From an uncultured Bacteroidales bacterium (GTDB lineage: Bacteria; Bacteroidota; Bacteroidia; Bacteroidales; Paludibacteraceae), in assembly GCA_902799875.1 (NCBI GenBank), contig CADCCH010000022.1, positions 1-38,696 on the forward strand: DNA of 38,696 nt. Direction: 5' to 3'. Positions 1 to 7,329 of the stretch are shown here, in pieces. The notes under the pieces were generated by a model that was given only the letters and a program-made list of their open reading frames with translations, was not told where the DNA came from and made no database searches. Each line of letters opens with the position of its first letter. The stretch's first letter is position 1. Made by a program: the position numbers and the translations under genes.

Positions 1-1079
1 TAAGTAAGAATCGTCGGGTCAATCTTGTCCAACGCCGCACGGATCTGACGCATGGTCTCTTGGTCATGGATGCCCATGAGGTCAAACCGGAAACCGTCAA
101 TATGGTACTCGCGCGCCCAGTAACAAACGGACTCCACCATGAAGCGGCGGTACATCTCATGGTCAGAGGCAGTCTCGTTACCGCAACCCGAACCATTCGC
201 GTAGGTGCCATCTTCATTGAGGCGATAGAAATACTGCGGCACAACACGCCCAAGAGCGCAGCCCATAACATCGTAGGTATGGTTATACACCACGTCCATG
301 ATCACACGGATACCGGCTTTATGGAGCGCTTGAATCATCATTTTCGCTTCGCGAATACGGCAGGCCGGATCAGCAGGATCGGTAGAGTAACCGCCTTCCG
401 GCGCATTGTAGTTCACCGGATCATAACCCCAGTTATAACGATTCTTATCCAGCGCGGTTTCGTCAATCGAACCATAGTCAAACATCGGCAGGATCTGGAG
501 GTGGGTGATACCCAATTCTTTCAGATAATTGAGCGGCGCTTCTTCGGTCAATCCAATAAATTTACCCTTGTGCTCCACTCCGGAATAAGGCGACATCGTG
601 AAGTCACGCAAGTGCGTCTCATACACCACGATATCCGTCTTGTCACTCATCGCCGGACGCACGTCCGCTTCCCATCCTTCGGGATTGGTCTTACTGAAAT
701 CAATAATCGCAGCACGTTGACCGTTGATGCTCACCGCCTTCGCAAAAATACCCGGACTCTCGAGACCCCATTCGCCGTTCTGGAACGAACGAACGGTATA
801 GAACTTACCGGCAAGGTCACCTTTGACGGAGGCAGTCCAGAAATCGTTGTCACCTTTGGTGAGAGCAACAGTCTGTACATCATTCTCATCATTGAGCGAC
901 GCAGTCGCGCTCATTCCATCATTGTAAATCCGCACTTCCATTTGTTCGGCTACATTGGACCAGAAAGCAAATTGGGTTTTTGCGGGACTGTAGAGGCACT
1001 CGTCCTCCATCTTGGGTTGTTGCTTGGCTGCGCAAGCGACTAATGCTACAGAAAGCATAAGAATAATTGTTTTACGCAT
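1..1079 (-). CDS. pulA: Type I pullulanase, lipoprotein, 5' part only
   Basis: A glycoside hydrolase family 13 debranching enzyme that cleaves alpha-1,6 branches of pullulan, glycogen or starch-derived dextrins. 359 codons are present and the C-terminal part, including the general acid, lies outside the window. Seen: start ATG at 1079; a lipoprotein signal peptide with lipobox LVAC at about residues 13-16, so it is probably anchored in a membrane; an N-terminal beta-sandwich; the type I pullulanase signature YNWGYDP near residue 217; VMDVVYNHT (GH13 region I); and DGFRFDL carrying the nucleophile aspartate. It is divergent from the rpsF operon, with its own promoter at 1102-1132. The family call is firm; the exact substrate is inferred. 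Confidence 0.93.
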   Translation of the reverse strand, partial: MRKTIILMLSVALVACAAKQQPKMEDECLYSPAKTQFAFWSNVAEQMEVRIYNDGMSATASLNDENDVQTVALTKGDNDFWTASVKGDLAGKFYTVRSFQNGEWGLESPGIFAKAVSINGQRAAIIDFSKTNPEGWEADVRPAMSDKTDIVVYETHLRDFTMSPYSGVEHKGKFIGLTEEAPLNYLKELGITHLQILPMFDYGSIDETALDKNRYNWGYDPVNYNAPEGGYSTDPADPACRIREAKMMIQALHKAGIRVIMDVVYNHTYDVMGCALGRVVPQYFYRLNEDGTYANGSGCGNETASDHEMYRRFMVESVCYWAREYHIDGFRFDLMGIHDQETMRQIRAALDKIDPTILT

Positions 1080-1101
1080 GGTATTTTATCATTTGAGCAC
1101 A

Positions 1102-1132
1102 CAAAAGTACTACTTTTTTTCGAAATAAGCAA
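1102..1132 (-). promoter_or_regulatory. Bacteroidota-type promoter for pulA
   Basis: Read on the minus strand: -33 element CTTGCTTAT, a spacer with an A7 tract, and -7 element TACTTTTG (1102-1109), with 20 bases between the boxes. It lies 23 bases upstream of the pulA start. Confidence 0.75.
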
Positions 1133-1158
1133 GATTTTCACATTTTTTCGTAGAAAAA

Positions 1159-1190
1159 TTTGGTCATATCAGAAAAAAGTTGTAATTTTG
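1159..1190 (+). promoter_or_regulatory. Promoter of the rpsF ribosomal protein operon
   Basis: -33 element TTTG at 1159-1162 and -7 element TAATTTTG at 1183-1190, exactly 20 bases apart, with an A6 tract in the spacer. It predicts a leader of about 60 bases before rpsF. Confidence 0.8.
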
Positions 1191-1199
1191 TAGGCTTTT

Positions 1200-1216
1200 T
1201 CGCGCGAAGTGCGCGA
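1200..1216 (+). promoter_or_regulatory. Leader hairpin of the rpsF operon
   Basis: A 6-bp GC-rich hairpin (T1200-A1216 through C1205-G1211, five-base loop) sits at the very 5' end of the predicted transcript. Ribosomal S6:S18 operons in many bacteria carry a protein-binding leader. Position fits such a role, but the conserved CCG-containing core of the known S6:S18 motif is not obvious here, so the regulatory role is only a suggestion. Confidence 0.35.
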
Positions 1217-1256
1217 GAATAATATTATTAACTAATTAAAATTTAAGTTTACTACA

Positions 1257-1607
1257 ATGGTAAATCATTATGAAACAGCCTTCGTGTTGACTCCCGTTTT
1301 GTCTGAACCGCAGACAAAGGAGGCTGTAGAAAAATTCGAGAATCTTCTCACGCAGAATGGCGGTACCATCCTGAACCGTGAGGAGTGGGGCTTGAAGCAA
1401 CTCGCTTACCCTATCCAAGGTAAAAATTCAGGTTTCTACTTCATTCTTCAGTTTGATGCAGAGCCTGCAGTAATCGCTACCCTCGAGACCGAGTTCCGTC
1501 GTGACGAGCGTGTTATCCGCTTCCTGACGACCCGTCTAGACAAGTACGCATTTGAGTACGCCGAGAAGCGTCGTAACAAAGGTAAAAAAGTAGAAGAGGA
1601 GGCTTAA
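1257..1607 (+). CDS. rpsF: 30S ribosomal protein S6
   Basis: 116 residues, the normal length for bS6. The N-terminus ([14 protein letters not shown]) matches the first beta strand of the family, and the central [17 protein letters not shown] segment and the basic, acidic-ended tail fit too. S6 binds S18 and 16S rRNA in the platform of the small subunit. First gene of the rpsF-rpsR-rplI-rpmE operon, two bases before rpsR, so translational coupling is likely. No ssb gene lies between S6 and S18, which is the usual Bacteroidota arrangement. Confidence 0.97.
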   Translation: MVNHYETAFVLTPVLSEPQTKEAVEKFENLLTQNGGTILNREEWGLKQLAYPIQGKNSGFYFILQFDAEPAVIATLETEFRRDERVIRFLTTRLDKYAFEYAEKRRNKGKKVEEEA

Positions 1608-1609
1608 TC

Positions 1610-1876
1610 ATGGCACAGAATGACGAAATTCGCTATCTGACTCCGCAAGGTTCGGACCAGAAGAAGAAAAAGTACTGCCGTTTCAAAAAATCCGGCATCA
1701 AGTACATCGATTACAAAGATCCTGAGTTCCTCAAGAAGTTCCTCAACGAGCAAGGTAAGATCCTTCCGCGTCGTATTACCGGTACTTCTCTGAAGTTCCA
1801 ACGCAAAGTTGCTCAGGCCGTTAAGAAAGCACGCCACTTGGCTTTGCTGCCTTACGTAACCGATATGATGAAATAA
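1610..1876 (+). CDS. rpsR: 30S ribosomal protein S18
   Basis: 88 residues. The family core [15 protein letters not shown]...[42 protein letters not shown] is complete, split here only for quoting at internal dots. S18 pairs with S6 on the 30S platform. It begins two bases after rpsF. The start ATG at 1610 is the only reasonable one, giving the short N-terminal extension [14 protein letters not shown]. Confidence 0.97.
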   Translation: MAQNDEIRYLTPQGSDQKKKKYCRFKKSGIKYIDYKDPEFLKKFLNEQGKILPRRITGTSLKFQRKVAQAVKKARHLALLPYVTDMMK

Positions 1877-1909
1877 TTGTTTAACCGACTTAATTGAAAG
1901 GAAAAAATT

Positions 1910-2353
1910 ATGGAAGTAATTCTGATTCAAGACCTTGCAAACCTCGGTTTCAAGAACGACATCGTAAAAGTACGTGACGGCTACGGACGCAACTACCTGT
2001 TGCCGCAGAAGATTGCTATCATCGCCAATGAGAGCAACCGCAAGCAACTCGCTGAGAACCTCAAACAACAGGCTCACAAGGCTGCTAAGATCCTGGCTGA
2101 TGCTCAGGCACTCGAGGCTAAGTTGGCAGAGACCGTAATCGAGGTTAAAGTAAAAGCTAACGAGGACGGTAAGATCTTCGGTACAGTAACCACCCAAAAC
2201 ATCGCTGACGCGCTGGCTGCAAACGAGATCACGATCGACAAGAAGGTGATCACGATCGCTGAGCCGATCAAGCAGGTAGGTGAGTACACCGCACAGGCTC
2301 GTCTGCATCGTGAGGTAAAAGCTGACATCAAGTTGAATGTTGTAGCTGAGTAA
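1910..2353 (+). CDS. rplI: 50S ribosomal protein L9
   Basis: 147 residues, the standard length of bL9. The N-terminal globular domain with the signature GxxxDIVKVRDGYGRNYLLP is followed by a long charged connecting helix (about residues 42-75) and the C-terminal rRNA-binding domain. It binds domain V of 23S rRNA. A purine-rich AAAGGAAA stretch precedes the ATG, one of the few plausible ribosome binding sites in the window. The 33-base spacer from rpsR carries the 12-mer TAATTGTTTAAC, also found after rplI. Confidence 0.97.
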   Translation: MEVILIQDLANLGFKNDIVKVRDGYGRNYLLPQKIAIIANESNRKQLAENLKQQAHKAAKILADAQALEAKLAETVIEVKVKANEDGKIFGTVTTQNIADALAANEITIDKKVITIAEPIKQVGEYTAQARLHREVKADIKLNVVAE

Positions 2354-2386
2354 TTGTTTAACAGATTAAAAAAGGAGAAACATCTT

Positions 2387-2641
2387 ATGAAACAAGGAAT
2401 TCATCCTGATAACTACCGCGTAGTAGTTTTCAAAGATATGTCTGACGGTACTCAGTTCTTCAGCCGCTCTACAGCAGCTACCAAGGACACGATTGAGGTT
2501 GACGGCGTTAAGTATCCGCTTATCAAGCTGGAGATCTCGAACACGAGTCACCCGTTCTACACCGGTAAGTCCAAACTCGTGGACACCGCAGGTCGTGTGG
2601 ACAAATTTATGTCCCGTTATGGCAACCGCACTCGCAAGTAA
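2387..2641 (+). CDS. rpmE2: 50S ribosomal protein L31, type B (zinc-free)
   Basis: 84 residues from ATG 2387. The start is chosen because AAAGGAGA lies 9-16 bases upstream and the protein then begins [21 protein letters not shown] as in type B L31. A longer reading from 2354 would begin inside the spacer. It has no CxxC zinc pair, the mark of the zinc-independent paralogue. The C-terminus [13 protein letters not shown] is intact. Last gene of the operon, followed by a strong terminator. Confidence 0.95.
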   Translation: MKQGIHPDNYRVVVFKDMSDGTQFFSRSTAATKDTIEVDGVKYPLIKLEISNTSHPFYTGKSKLVDTAGRVDKFMSRYGNRTRK

Positions 2642-2653
2642 TCTTGCGATTTC

Positions 2654-2689
2654 AAGGGGCAGGCACGCGCCTGCCCCTTATTGTTTTTC
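2654..2689 (+). terminator. Intrinsic terminator of the ribosomal protein operon
   Basis: A perfect 11-bp stem (2654-2664 with 2669-2679), loop ACGC, followed by ATTGTTTTT. The stem AAGGGGCAGGC is GC-rich. Confidence 0.92.
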
Positions 2690-2692
2690 AAA

Positions 2693-2720
2693 TCAAAAAT
2701 CTTAAATCTAAAATCTAAAA
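2693..2720 (+). repeat. Heptamer tandem repeat ending in the pnuC start codon
   Basis: Four 7-base units TCAAAAA, TCTTAAA, TCTAAAA, TCTAAAA. The last base of the last unit is the A of the pnuC ATG. Member of the short-period repeat family described in the findings. Confidence 0.75.
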
Positions 2721-3484
2721 TGAATAAAGCCCTCTGGAAGGCATTAGGCCGCAACTTTATTATCTCGATCATTTTGTTTGGAGCATTATTGGGGCTCCTA
2801 TGGTTGGCGGAAGTAATTTTTCCGTCGGTGACTTTATTGAAATGGCACGACACGGCATGGGTAGTCGGCATCCCGGCATCCATCATCGGTGTCGCCTATA
2901 TATTGACGGTCCGCGATCCGCAGAACTACACGGGTTTCTTTGCGGGTATCGTCATGTCCGCATTACTCGGCGTGCAGTTTACGCTGCAGGGCAATTATGA
3001 CAGTACGTTCCTCTATTTCTTCGTCTTCATCCCGTTCCAGATGATGAGTATCTACAAATGGAGTCGCAGCAAAGGAGACGGTGGAGCCAGCTTTGAGCCG
3101 AAGTTTCTGGACGTACCGCGTTTCTGGTTGTCGCTCTTTATCGGTCTGGCTGTCACAGCCGGAGATTATTTCGTACAGACCTTCATCTTCCAGCATAATG
3201 CTTTGGGGGACAACATGGCCGTCAAACTGTGCAGCGGTTTGATGATCTCGTCCTCGTTCCTGGCGAACTACTGGTTAATCTACCGCAAGACGGACAGCTG
3301 GTTGTACTGGTTCATCTATAGCGTAGCCGGTATCGTCTTCTTCAGTCTGCCGGAGATCATGAATCCGTTCTCGATCGTACTGTTCTGCTTCTTCCTGGTG
3401 ATCAACTCGTTTGCGGGTATTGCCTGGATCAAGAACACCAAACCCGAGAACTTCAATTGGGCAAAGATATTTTTGAAAAAATGA
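2720..3484 (+). CDS. PnuC-family vitamin/nucleoside transporter
   Basis: 254 residues with about seven hydrophobic helices. The start is the ATG at 2720, after the terminator and heptamer repeat. The segment YRKTDSWLYWFIYSVAGIVFF near residue 200 is split from the PnuC hallmark (RK..xxWxxWxxV), and MMSIYKWSR near residue 115 also fits. PnuC proteins are facilitators for nicotinamide riboside or, in Bacteroidota homologues, thiamine or riboflavin-type compounds trapped by phosphorylation inside the cell. No thiamine pyrophosphokinase or NadR gene is adjacent, so the substrate cannot be assigned. It overlaps the next gene as ATGA. Confidence 0.8.
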   Translation: MNKALWKALGRNFIISIILFGALLGLLWLAEVIFPSVTLLKWHDTAWVVGIPASIIGVAYILTVRDPQNYTGFFAGIVMSALLGVQFTLQGNYDSTFLYFFVFIPFQMMSIYKWSRSKGDGGASFEPKFLDVPRFWLSLFIGLAVTAGDYFVQTFIFQHNALGDNMAVKLCSGLMISSSFLANYWLIYRKTDSWLYWFIYSVAGIVFFSLPEIMNPFSIVLFCFFLVINSFAGIAWIKNTKPENFNWAKIFLKK

Positions 3485-4380
3485 TAAAAAGAAAACAAGA
3501 TACCGTTTTGAAAGTCGCTGAACCGACGCAACTCATGGACTTCCTGATCGCAAAGATGGGAGGTATGGCGAAGTCGTCGGTGAAGCAGTTATTGGGTCAG
3601 CGCCGCGTGAAAGTTGGTAATGCCGTACAGACGCGGCACGATTTTGAACTGAAGAAAGGCGATGTAGTGACCGTTAGTTCTGGAAGAGGCAACAGTCAAC
3701 TCACGCACCCGAAGTTGAAGATCGTCTATGAGGACGATGACCTGATTGTGGTTAATAAGCAACCGGGCTTGCTGACTGTAGCGGCTACGCCGGGTAGTAC
3801 AGAGACCACGGCATTCTCTATCCTGCGTGCGTACGTAAAAAAACAGAACGCGCGCGCGGGAATATACGTCGTCCATCGTCTGGACCGCGAGACAAGCGGA
3901 CTGTTGGTCTTCGCCCGGTCGGAAGAATTGCAGCACTATATGCGTGAGTACTGGCGTGAGTTAGTCACCGAACGCACCTATATCGCTCTCGCCGAAGGCG
4001 TCCTCAACCCCCGCGAAGGCAAGATCACGACCTGGCTCACCGAGGACAAACGGAACGCAGTCGTCTACTCCTCCCCCGTCGATGACGGCGGCGATATCGC
4101 CATTACGAACTATAAGACGCTCCGTACGTCCGCGAACGGAGAATACTCGCTCGTTGAGTTGCATCTCGAGACCGGTCGAACCAACCAGATCCGTGTGCAT
4201 CTGGCTTCCAAAGGCTGTCCGGTAGTGGGAGACCGCAAGTACGGTCATGGTAACGAGTCCTCGCCCATCGATCGACTCTGTCTGCACGCCAAAGTGCTGG
4301 CCTTTATTCATCCCGTAACGGAAAAAACCGTACGCTTTGAGAGCCCTGTTCCCAAAGAATTTAATCGCGTATTAGTATGA
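3481..4380 (+). CDS. RluA-family 23S/tRNA pseudouridine synthase
   Basis: 299 residues. An N-terminal S4 RNA-binding domain (about residues 15-65) is followed by the RluA catalytic domain. The motif HRLDRETSG at 132-140 carries the catalytic aspartate D135, and RTNQIRVHLA and GDRKYG follow as in RluC/RluD. It isomerises specific uridines to pseudouridine in stable RNA; which position is not decided by sequence alone. The ATG at 3481 overlaps the pnuC stop (ATGA), and the stop overlaps the next start at 4377 in the same way, so all three genes are one translationally coupled unit. Confidence 0.92.
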   Translation: MIKRKQDTVLKVAEPTQLMDFLIAKMGGMAKSSVKQLLGQRRVKVGNAVQTRHDFELKKGDVVTVSSGRGNSQLTHPKLKIVYEDDDLIVVNKQPGLLTVAATPGSTETTAFSILRAYVKKQNARAGIYVVHRLDRETSGLLVFARSEELQHYMREYWRELVTERTYIALAEGVLNPREGKITTWLTEDKRNAVVYSSPVDDGGDIAITNYKTLRTSANGEYSLVELHLETGRTNQIRVHLASKGCPVVGDRKYGHGNESSPIDRLCLHAKVLAFIHPVTEKTVRFESPVPKEFNRVLV

Positions 4381-5690
4381 GAAAAATTATCATCCTTGTT
4401 TTTTGTTCCTTGTTCTTTGTTCCGGTCTTCGCCGCTAAACGCAAAGTACACACGATAGGCGACAGTACGATGTCGGAGTACAAGCCCGCTGCGACACCCA
4501 AACGCGGATGGGGCATGTACTTGCAGGCATTCTTTAATCCGGACAGCGTAGAAGTCAACAACCGCGGCAAGAGCGGTGCCAGTACACGTACGTTCTATGA
4601 GACAGAGAACCTCTGGCCTTCCGTTAAGACACAAATGCATGCCGGCGATTACCTCATCATCCAATTTGCGCACAACGATGAGAAATGCAAAGGTGAGGAT
4701 GTCTATGAGCAAAACGCCAAACTCCGTGCCGAAGGCAAGGATACCCTGACCGACATGCGGGGCACGGAACCCAACACCACCTATAAGGAATACCTGCGCA
4801 CCTATATCCGCGAAGCACGAACGATGGGTGTCACGCCAATCCTGATGTCTCCTATCTGCCGGGCGTACTTCAAGGACGGCAAGATCAACGACGAAGGCCG
4901 GCACGTACTATCCGAGCATAAAAACTACGTACGCTCTATGCGCGAAGTAGCCGAAGAGACAGGCGTTCCCTTCCTCGATATGACCGCGCGTTCGCAGGAA
5001 CTGTACGAACAGCAGGGAAAGGACTTCTGTATGACGCATTATTTCAACTGCGGTGACAAGACCCACACCGGAGCCGAAGGAGGTATGGCGATTGCAAGTC
5101 TGGCGTACGAGTTGATCAACCAGGCACCGGAGTTAGGAGAACTGCAGGCATGGACCGTTTTCCCGAGCAAAGAGCAATATGCAACCTACGCACAGAACAT
5201 CGAAGAGAAAGGCAAGAAAGCCGCTTTTGCCGCAAAAGGCGAGCCGTTTGAAATTATAGATTTAAAATTAAAAATTCAGAATCTGGAGCAGGTCAAAGGA
5301 GGATTTGTTCCAACCGGAGGTTTATGGCCGGCAGGTGAGATAGACGAGGTAGCCAACCGCTATATCGAGTACACTATTCCTGCGAAGAAGAAAGGTCTCG
5401 TTATAGAGACGATTACCCTACCCGTACGCGCGAAAGGCGGAGAAGGCATGAATATACATATTAATTACGGTTTCGGTGACTCCTTCCGCGACGTCACAAC
5501 CATCTACGAGAACACGGCGCTGCCGAAGAACAAATGGCTCACCGTCACCTTAGACCAACCCATCCTTGTTCCTGGTGGTGAGACGCTGCATATCCGCGTA
5601 CTGCCGTGGTACGACTCCAACGGTAAGCCGCAAGCAAAGAAATACCTCCAACTCGGTCAGCTGGAGGTAATCGGCAAACGATTGCAATAA
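4377..5690 (+). CDS. Exported SGNH/GDSL esterase (rhamnogalacturonan acetylesterase-like)
   Basis: 437 residues. A signal peptide (1-19) is followed by an SGNH hydrolase domain: TIGDSTM with nucleophile S30, NNRGKSGAST (block II), FAHND with N100 (block III), and CGDKTH with D227 and H230 (block V). This pattern is that of carbohydrate esterase family 12, enzymes removing acetyl groups from pectin. The C-terminal 150 residues look like a beta-sandwich. Two features are odd: the hydrophobic core of the signal peptide is encoded by a heptamer tandem repeat (4395-4422), and a second AT-rich repeat (5251-5285) encodes the interdomain linker EIIDLKLKIQN. Acts in the periplasm or outside the cell. 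Confidence 0.88.
   Translation: MRKIIILVFCSLFFVPVFAAKRKVHTIGDSTMSEYKPAATPKRGWGMYLQAFFNPDSVEVNNRGKSGASTRTFYETENLWPSVKTQMHAGDYLIIQFAHNDEKCKGEDVYEQNAKLRAEGKDTLTDMRGTEPNTTYKEYLRTYIREARTMGVTPILMSPICRAYFKDGKINDEGRHVLSEHKNYVRSMREVAEETGVPFLDMTARSQELYEQQGKDFCMTHYFNCGDKTHTGAEGGMAIASLAYELINQAPELGELQAWTVFPSKEQYATYAQNIEEKGKKAAFAAKGEPFEIIDLKLKIQNLEQVKGGFVPTGGLWPAGEIDEVANRYIEYTIPAKKKGLVIETITLPVRAKGGEGMNIHINYGFGDSFRDVTTIYENTALPKNKWLTVTLDQPILVPGGETLHIRVLPWYDSNGKPQAKKYLQLGQLEVIGKRLQ
4395..4422 (+). repeat. Heptamer repeat encoding a signal-peptide core
   Basis: Four units CTTGTTT, TTTGTTC, CTTGTTC, TTTGTTC (consensus YTTGTTY). They encode LVFCSLFFV of the esterase signal peptide. Confidence 0.8.
5251..5285 (+). 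repeat. AT-rich heptamer repeat in a linker
   Basis: Five degenerate units AAATTAT, AGATTTA, AAATTAA, AAATTCA, GAATCTG within the SGNH gene. It is much more AT-rich than the surrounding coding sequence and lies between the catalytic and C-terminal domains. Confidence 0.65.
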
Positions 5691-5696
5691 AAAAGA

Positions 5697-5723
5697 AAGC
5701 CGCTCAAATGAGCGGCTTCTCTT
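5697..5723. terminator. Bidirectional terminator between the esterase and exbD
   Basis: An 8-bp stem AGCCGCTC/GAGCGGCT (5698-5705 with 5710-5717), loop AAAT, with A-rich sequence on the left and T-rich on the right. It can end both the plus-strand esterase operon and the minus-strand exb cluster. Confidence 0.88.
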
Positions 5724-5724
5724 T

Positions 5725-6195
5725 TTAATAACTGGTACGCTGGGTTGCAGCGTAACTGATCTTCAGTGCGTAGGCACGACGCAGTTCCTGCTTGATGTCC
5801 GCGATGACACCCATTTTGGTTTCCTTGTCGGCCTTGATGGAGACGGTCATCAAACCTTGGTCGCTCTCCTTCATGGACGAACGCTCATTGACGATATACT
5901 CACCGATCTCCTTCACTTCTGCGAATTGGTCATTCAACTGGATACGCGTTTCCGCACCGTATTGTTTACGGAACTCTGCGGTCGGCGTACCTACGTAGAT
6001 ATAACGCACGAGGGATTTATTCTCCAGCTTGGTGAGCTCAGAAGCCTGCGGGGTCTTGAACTGCACCTTATAGCTTACTTCCTTCATTGACGTAACAGAC
6101 ATGAAGAAGAACAGCAGCATGAAGATAATATCAGGGAGAGACGACGTATTGAGCGCCGGCATCTCACGTTTCTCATTTCTACGAATCTTTGCCAT
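5725..6195 (-). CDS. exbD: ExbD/TolR-type proton channel subunit (second copy)
   Basis: 156 residues from ATG 6195, chosen because the protein then starts MAKIRRNEKREMPALNTSSLPDII like other ExbD proteins. One transmembrane helix (about 20-40) carries the proton-path aspartate in SLPDIIFMLLFFFM, followed by a periplasmic domain. With ExbB it uses the proton gradient to energise TonB-dependent outer-membrane uptake. It begins two bases after the preceding exbD ends. The last gene of the cluster before a terminator; no tonB gene is adjacent in the window. Confidence 0.9.
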   Translation of the reverse strand: MAKIRRNEKREMPALNTSSLPDIIFMLLFFFMSVTSMKEVSYKVQFKTPQASELTKLENKSLVRYIYVGTPTAEFRKQYGAETRIQLNDQFAEVKEIGEYIVNERSSMKESDQGLMTVSIKADKETKMGVIADIKQELRRAYALKISYAATQRTSY

Positions 6196-6196
6196 G

Positions 6197-6775
6197 TTAG
6201 TTACCGTAATTTTTAGGCTCAGCCTCGGAAATCTTCTGAGGATAGATCTTTTGGATCTGTTTCTGTTGATCCTCTTCGAGTTCGTTATAAGCCTTGTGGA
6301 AATACTTCTGCGCGCATTCTTCACGCAATTCATTATATGCCGCTACGAGTTCGTTCTGAACATCGAGATATGCCTGATACTGGGTATCCACATCGTTCTG
6401 GACGGAGATGACGTGATCCTTGGTGTATTTGATAACACCGAACGGAGCACCGAAATCCTCTTCGAACAGTTTCGGATAGTAGTCCGCATTCTCCTCGTTC
6501 TTGATGAACTTCTTGGCATTCTCTCTCAGTTGCTTCACATCCATCAACTGGCCTTGCACCATGAGTTGGTTAGCGGAGTTGATCTTCACTACCAGCAGGT
6601 TGCGCTTGTTGATATCCTTATCCTCCACTTTTTGGTCAGGCGGAATAGGCGCAGGCAGACGGCGAGCCAGTCCTTGGTTCACATCCATAGAGGTGGTCAC
6701 CAAGAAGAAAATCAGCAACAGGAACGAGATGTCGGCCATAGAGCTGGCGTTGATCTGTGGGACTTTCTTTGCCAT
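6197..6775 (-). CDS. exbD: ExbD/TolR-type proton channel subunit (first copy)
   Basis: 192 residues. The N-terminal cytoplasmic piece MAKKVPQINASSMADISFLLLIFFLVTT contains the single transmembrane helix with the conserved aspartate of ExbD. The periplasmic part is unusually long and carries a glutamate- and glutamine-rich helical insertion (about 105-175) that the next ExbD lacks. Two unequal exbD genes in tandem are usual in Bacteroidota, suggesting hetero-oligomers with ExbB. Confidence 0.9.
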   Translation of the reverse strand: MAKKVPQINASSMADISFLLLIFFLVTTSMDVNQGLARRLPAPIPPDQKVEDKDINKRNLLVVKINSANQLMVQGQLMDVKQLRENAKKFIKNEENADYYPKLFEEDFGAPFGVIKYTKDHVISVQNDVDTQYQAYLDVQNELVAAYNELREECAQKYFHKAYNELEEDQQKQIQKIYPQKISEAEPKNYGN

Positions 6776-6787
6776 GATAAATGTGAT

Positions 6788-7267
6788 TTACTTCGACAGT
6801 TTTTTAGTATGTACATATCCCCAGATCATCGTACCAATCGTAGCGATGAAGAGGAAATAGCAAGCGTAGATAACAGCGTCAGCGAGCTGAGCCCATGCGC
6901 CTTCGTTATCCGTACCTTCGTAACCGATAATATTGATCTTCTCCGGGCTACCGAGGAACCAGCAGATGAGAGCCAAAGCGACGAAACCACCTACTACGCC
7001 AAGCGTCATGTACGCTTTGCGGCGGTTGGTCTTCCAGTTATTAGCGAAGTCAACGCATACCACAGCCAGAGTGATCAGGACTACCAATCCAACAAGGATG
7101 TAGACCCAGATGAGGAAAGCATCGGTGAAGCGAGGAATATCCAGGAAATCACCGGCCACCTCGAGACTACCGTTGGAGCCACCGAGGAAGAACAGCGCGA
7201 TAAACACGAGTCCCAAACCCAGCAGCGACCAGAGGGCAATCTTAGGAATCATTTTATAGTCTTTCAT
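6788..7267 (-). CDS. Four-helix membrane protein of the exb cluster, function unknown
   Basis: 159 residues with four predicted transmembrane helices (about 10-30, 48-72, 85-105 and 128-150), short loops and a basic C-terminus HTKKLSK. No enzymatic motif is visible. A protein of this kind regularly sits between exbB and exbD in Bacteroidota genomes, so a role as an accessory subunit or assembly factor of the ExbB-ExbD complex is inferred from position only. The spacer to exbB carries a perfect 8-bp inverted repeat and a heptamer repeat. Confidence 0.8.
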   Translation of the reverse strand: MKDYKMIPKIALWSLLGLGLVFIALFFLGGSNGSLEVAGDFLDIPRFTDAFLIWVYILVGLVVLITLAVVCVDFANNWKTNRRKAYMTLGVVGGFVALALICWFLGSPEKINIIGYEGTDNEGAWAQLADAVIYACYFLFIATIGTMIWGYVHTKKLSK

Positions 7268-7278
7268 AATTGCACAAA

Positions 7279-7297
7279 ATTGTTTAGATTAAACAAT
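7279..7297. repeat. Perfect inverted repeat in the exbB downstream spacer
   Basis: ATTGTTTA (7279-7286), spacer GAT, TAAACAAT (7290-7297). An AT-rich hairpin or operator-like palindrome between exbB and the next gene. It has no T-tract and is unlikely to be a terminator by itself. Confidence 0.5.
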
Positions 7298-7301
7298 AGT
7301 T

Positions 7302-7329
7302 TTCAGCTTACAGCAATCAGCATTCAGCT
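7302..7329. repeat. Heptamer repeat abutting the exbB stop codon
   Basis: Four units TTCAGCT, TACAGCA, ATCAGCA, TTCAGCT on the plus strand. The exbB stop codon (7329-7331, minus) begins exactly at the end of the array. Confidence 0.75.

Noticed and set aside
60..1043. Plus-strand open frame of 327 codons
   Set aside because: It lies antisense to pulA, has no homology-like motifs and is His/Arg/Thr-rich, a typical shadow in a genome near 50 percent GC.
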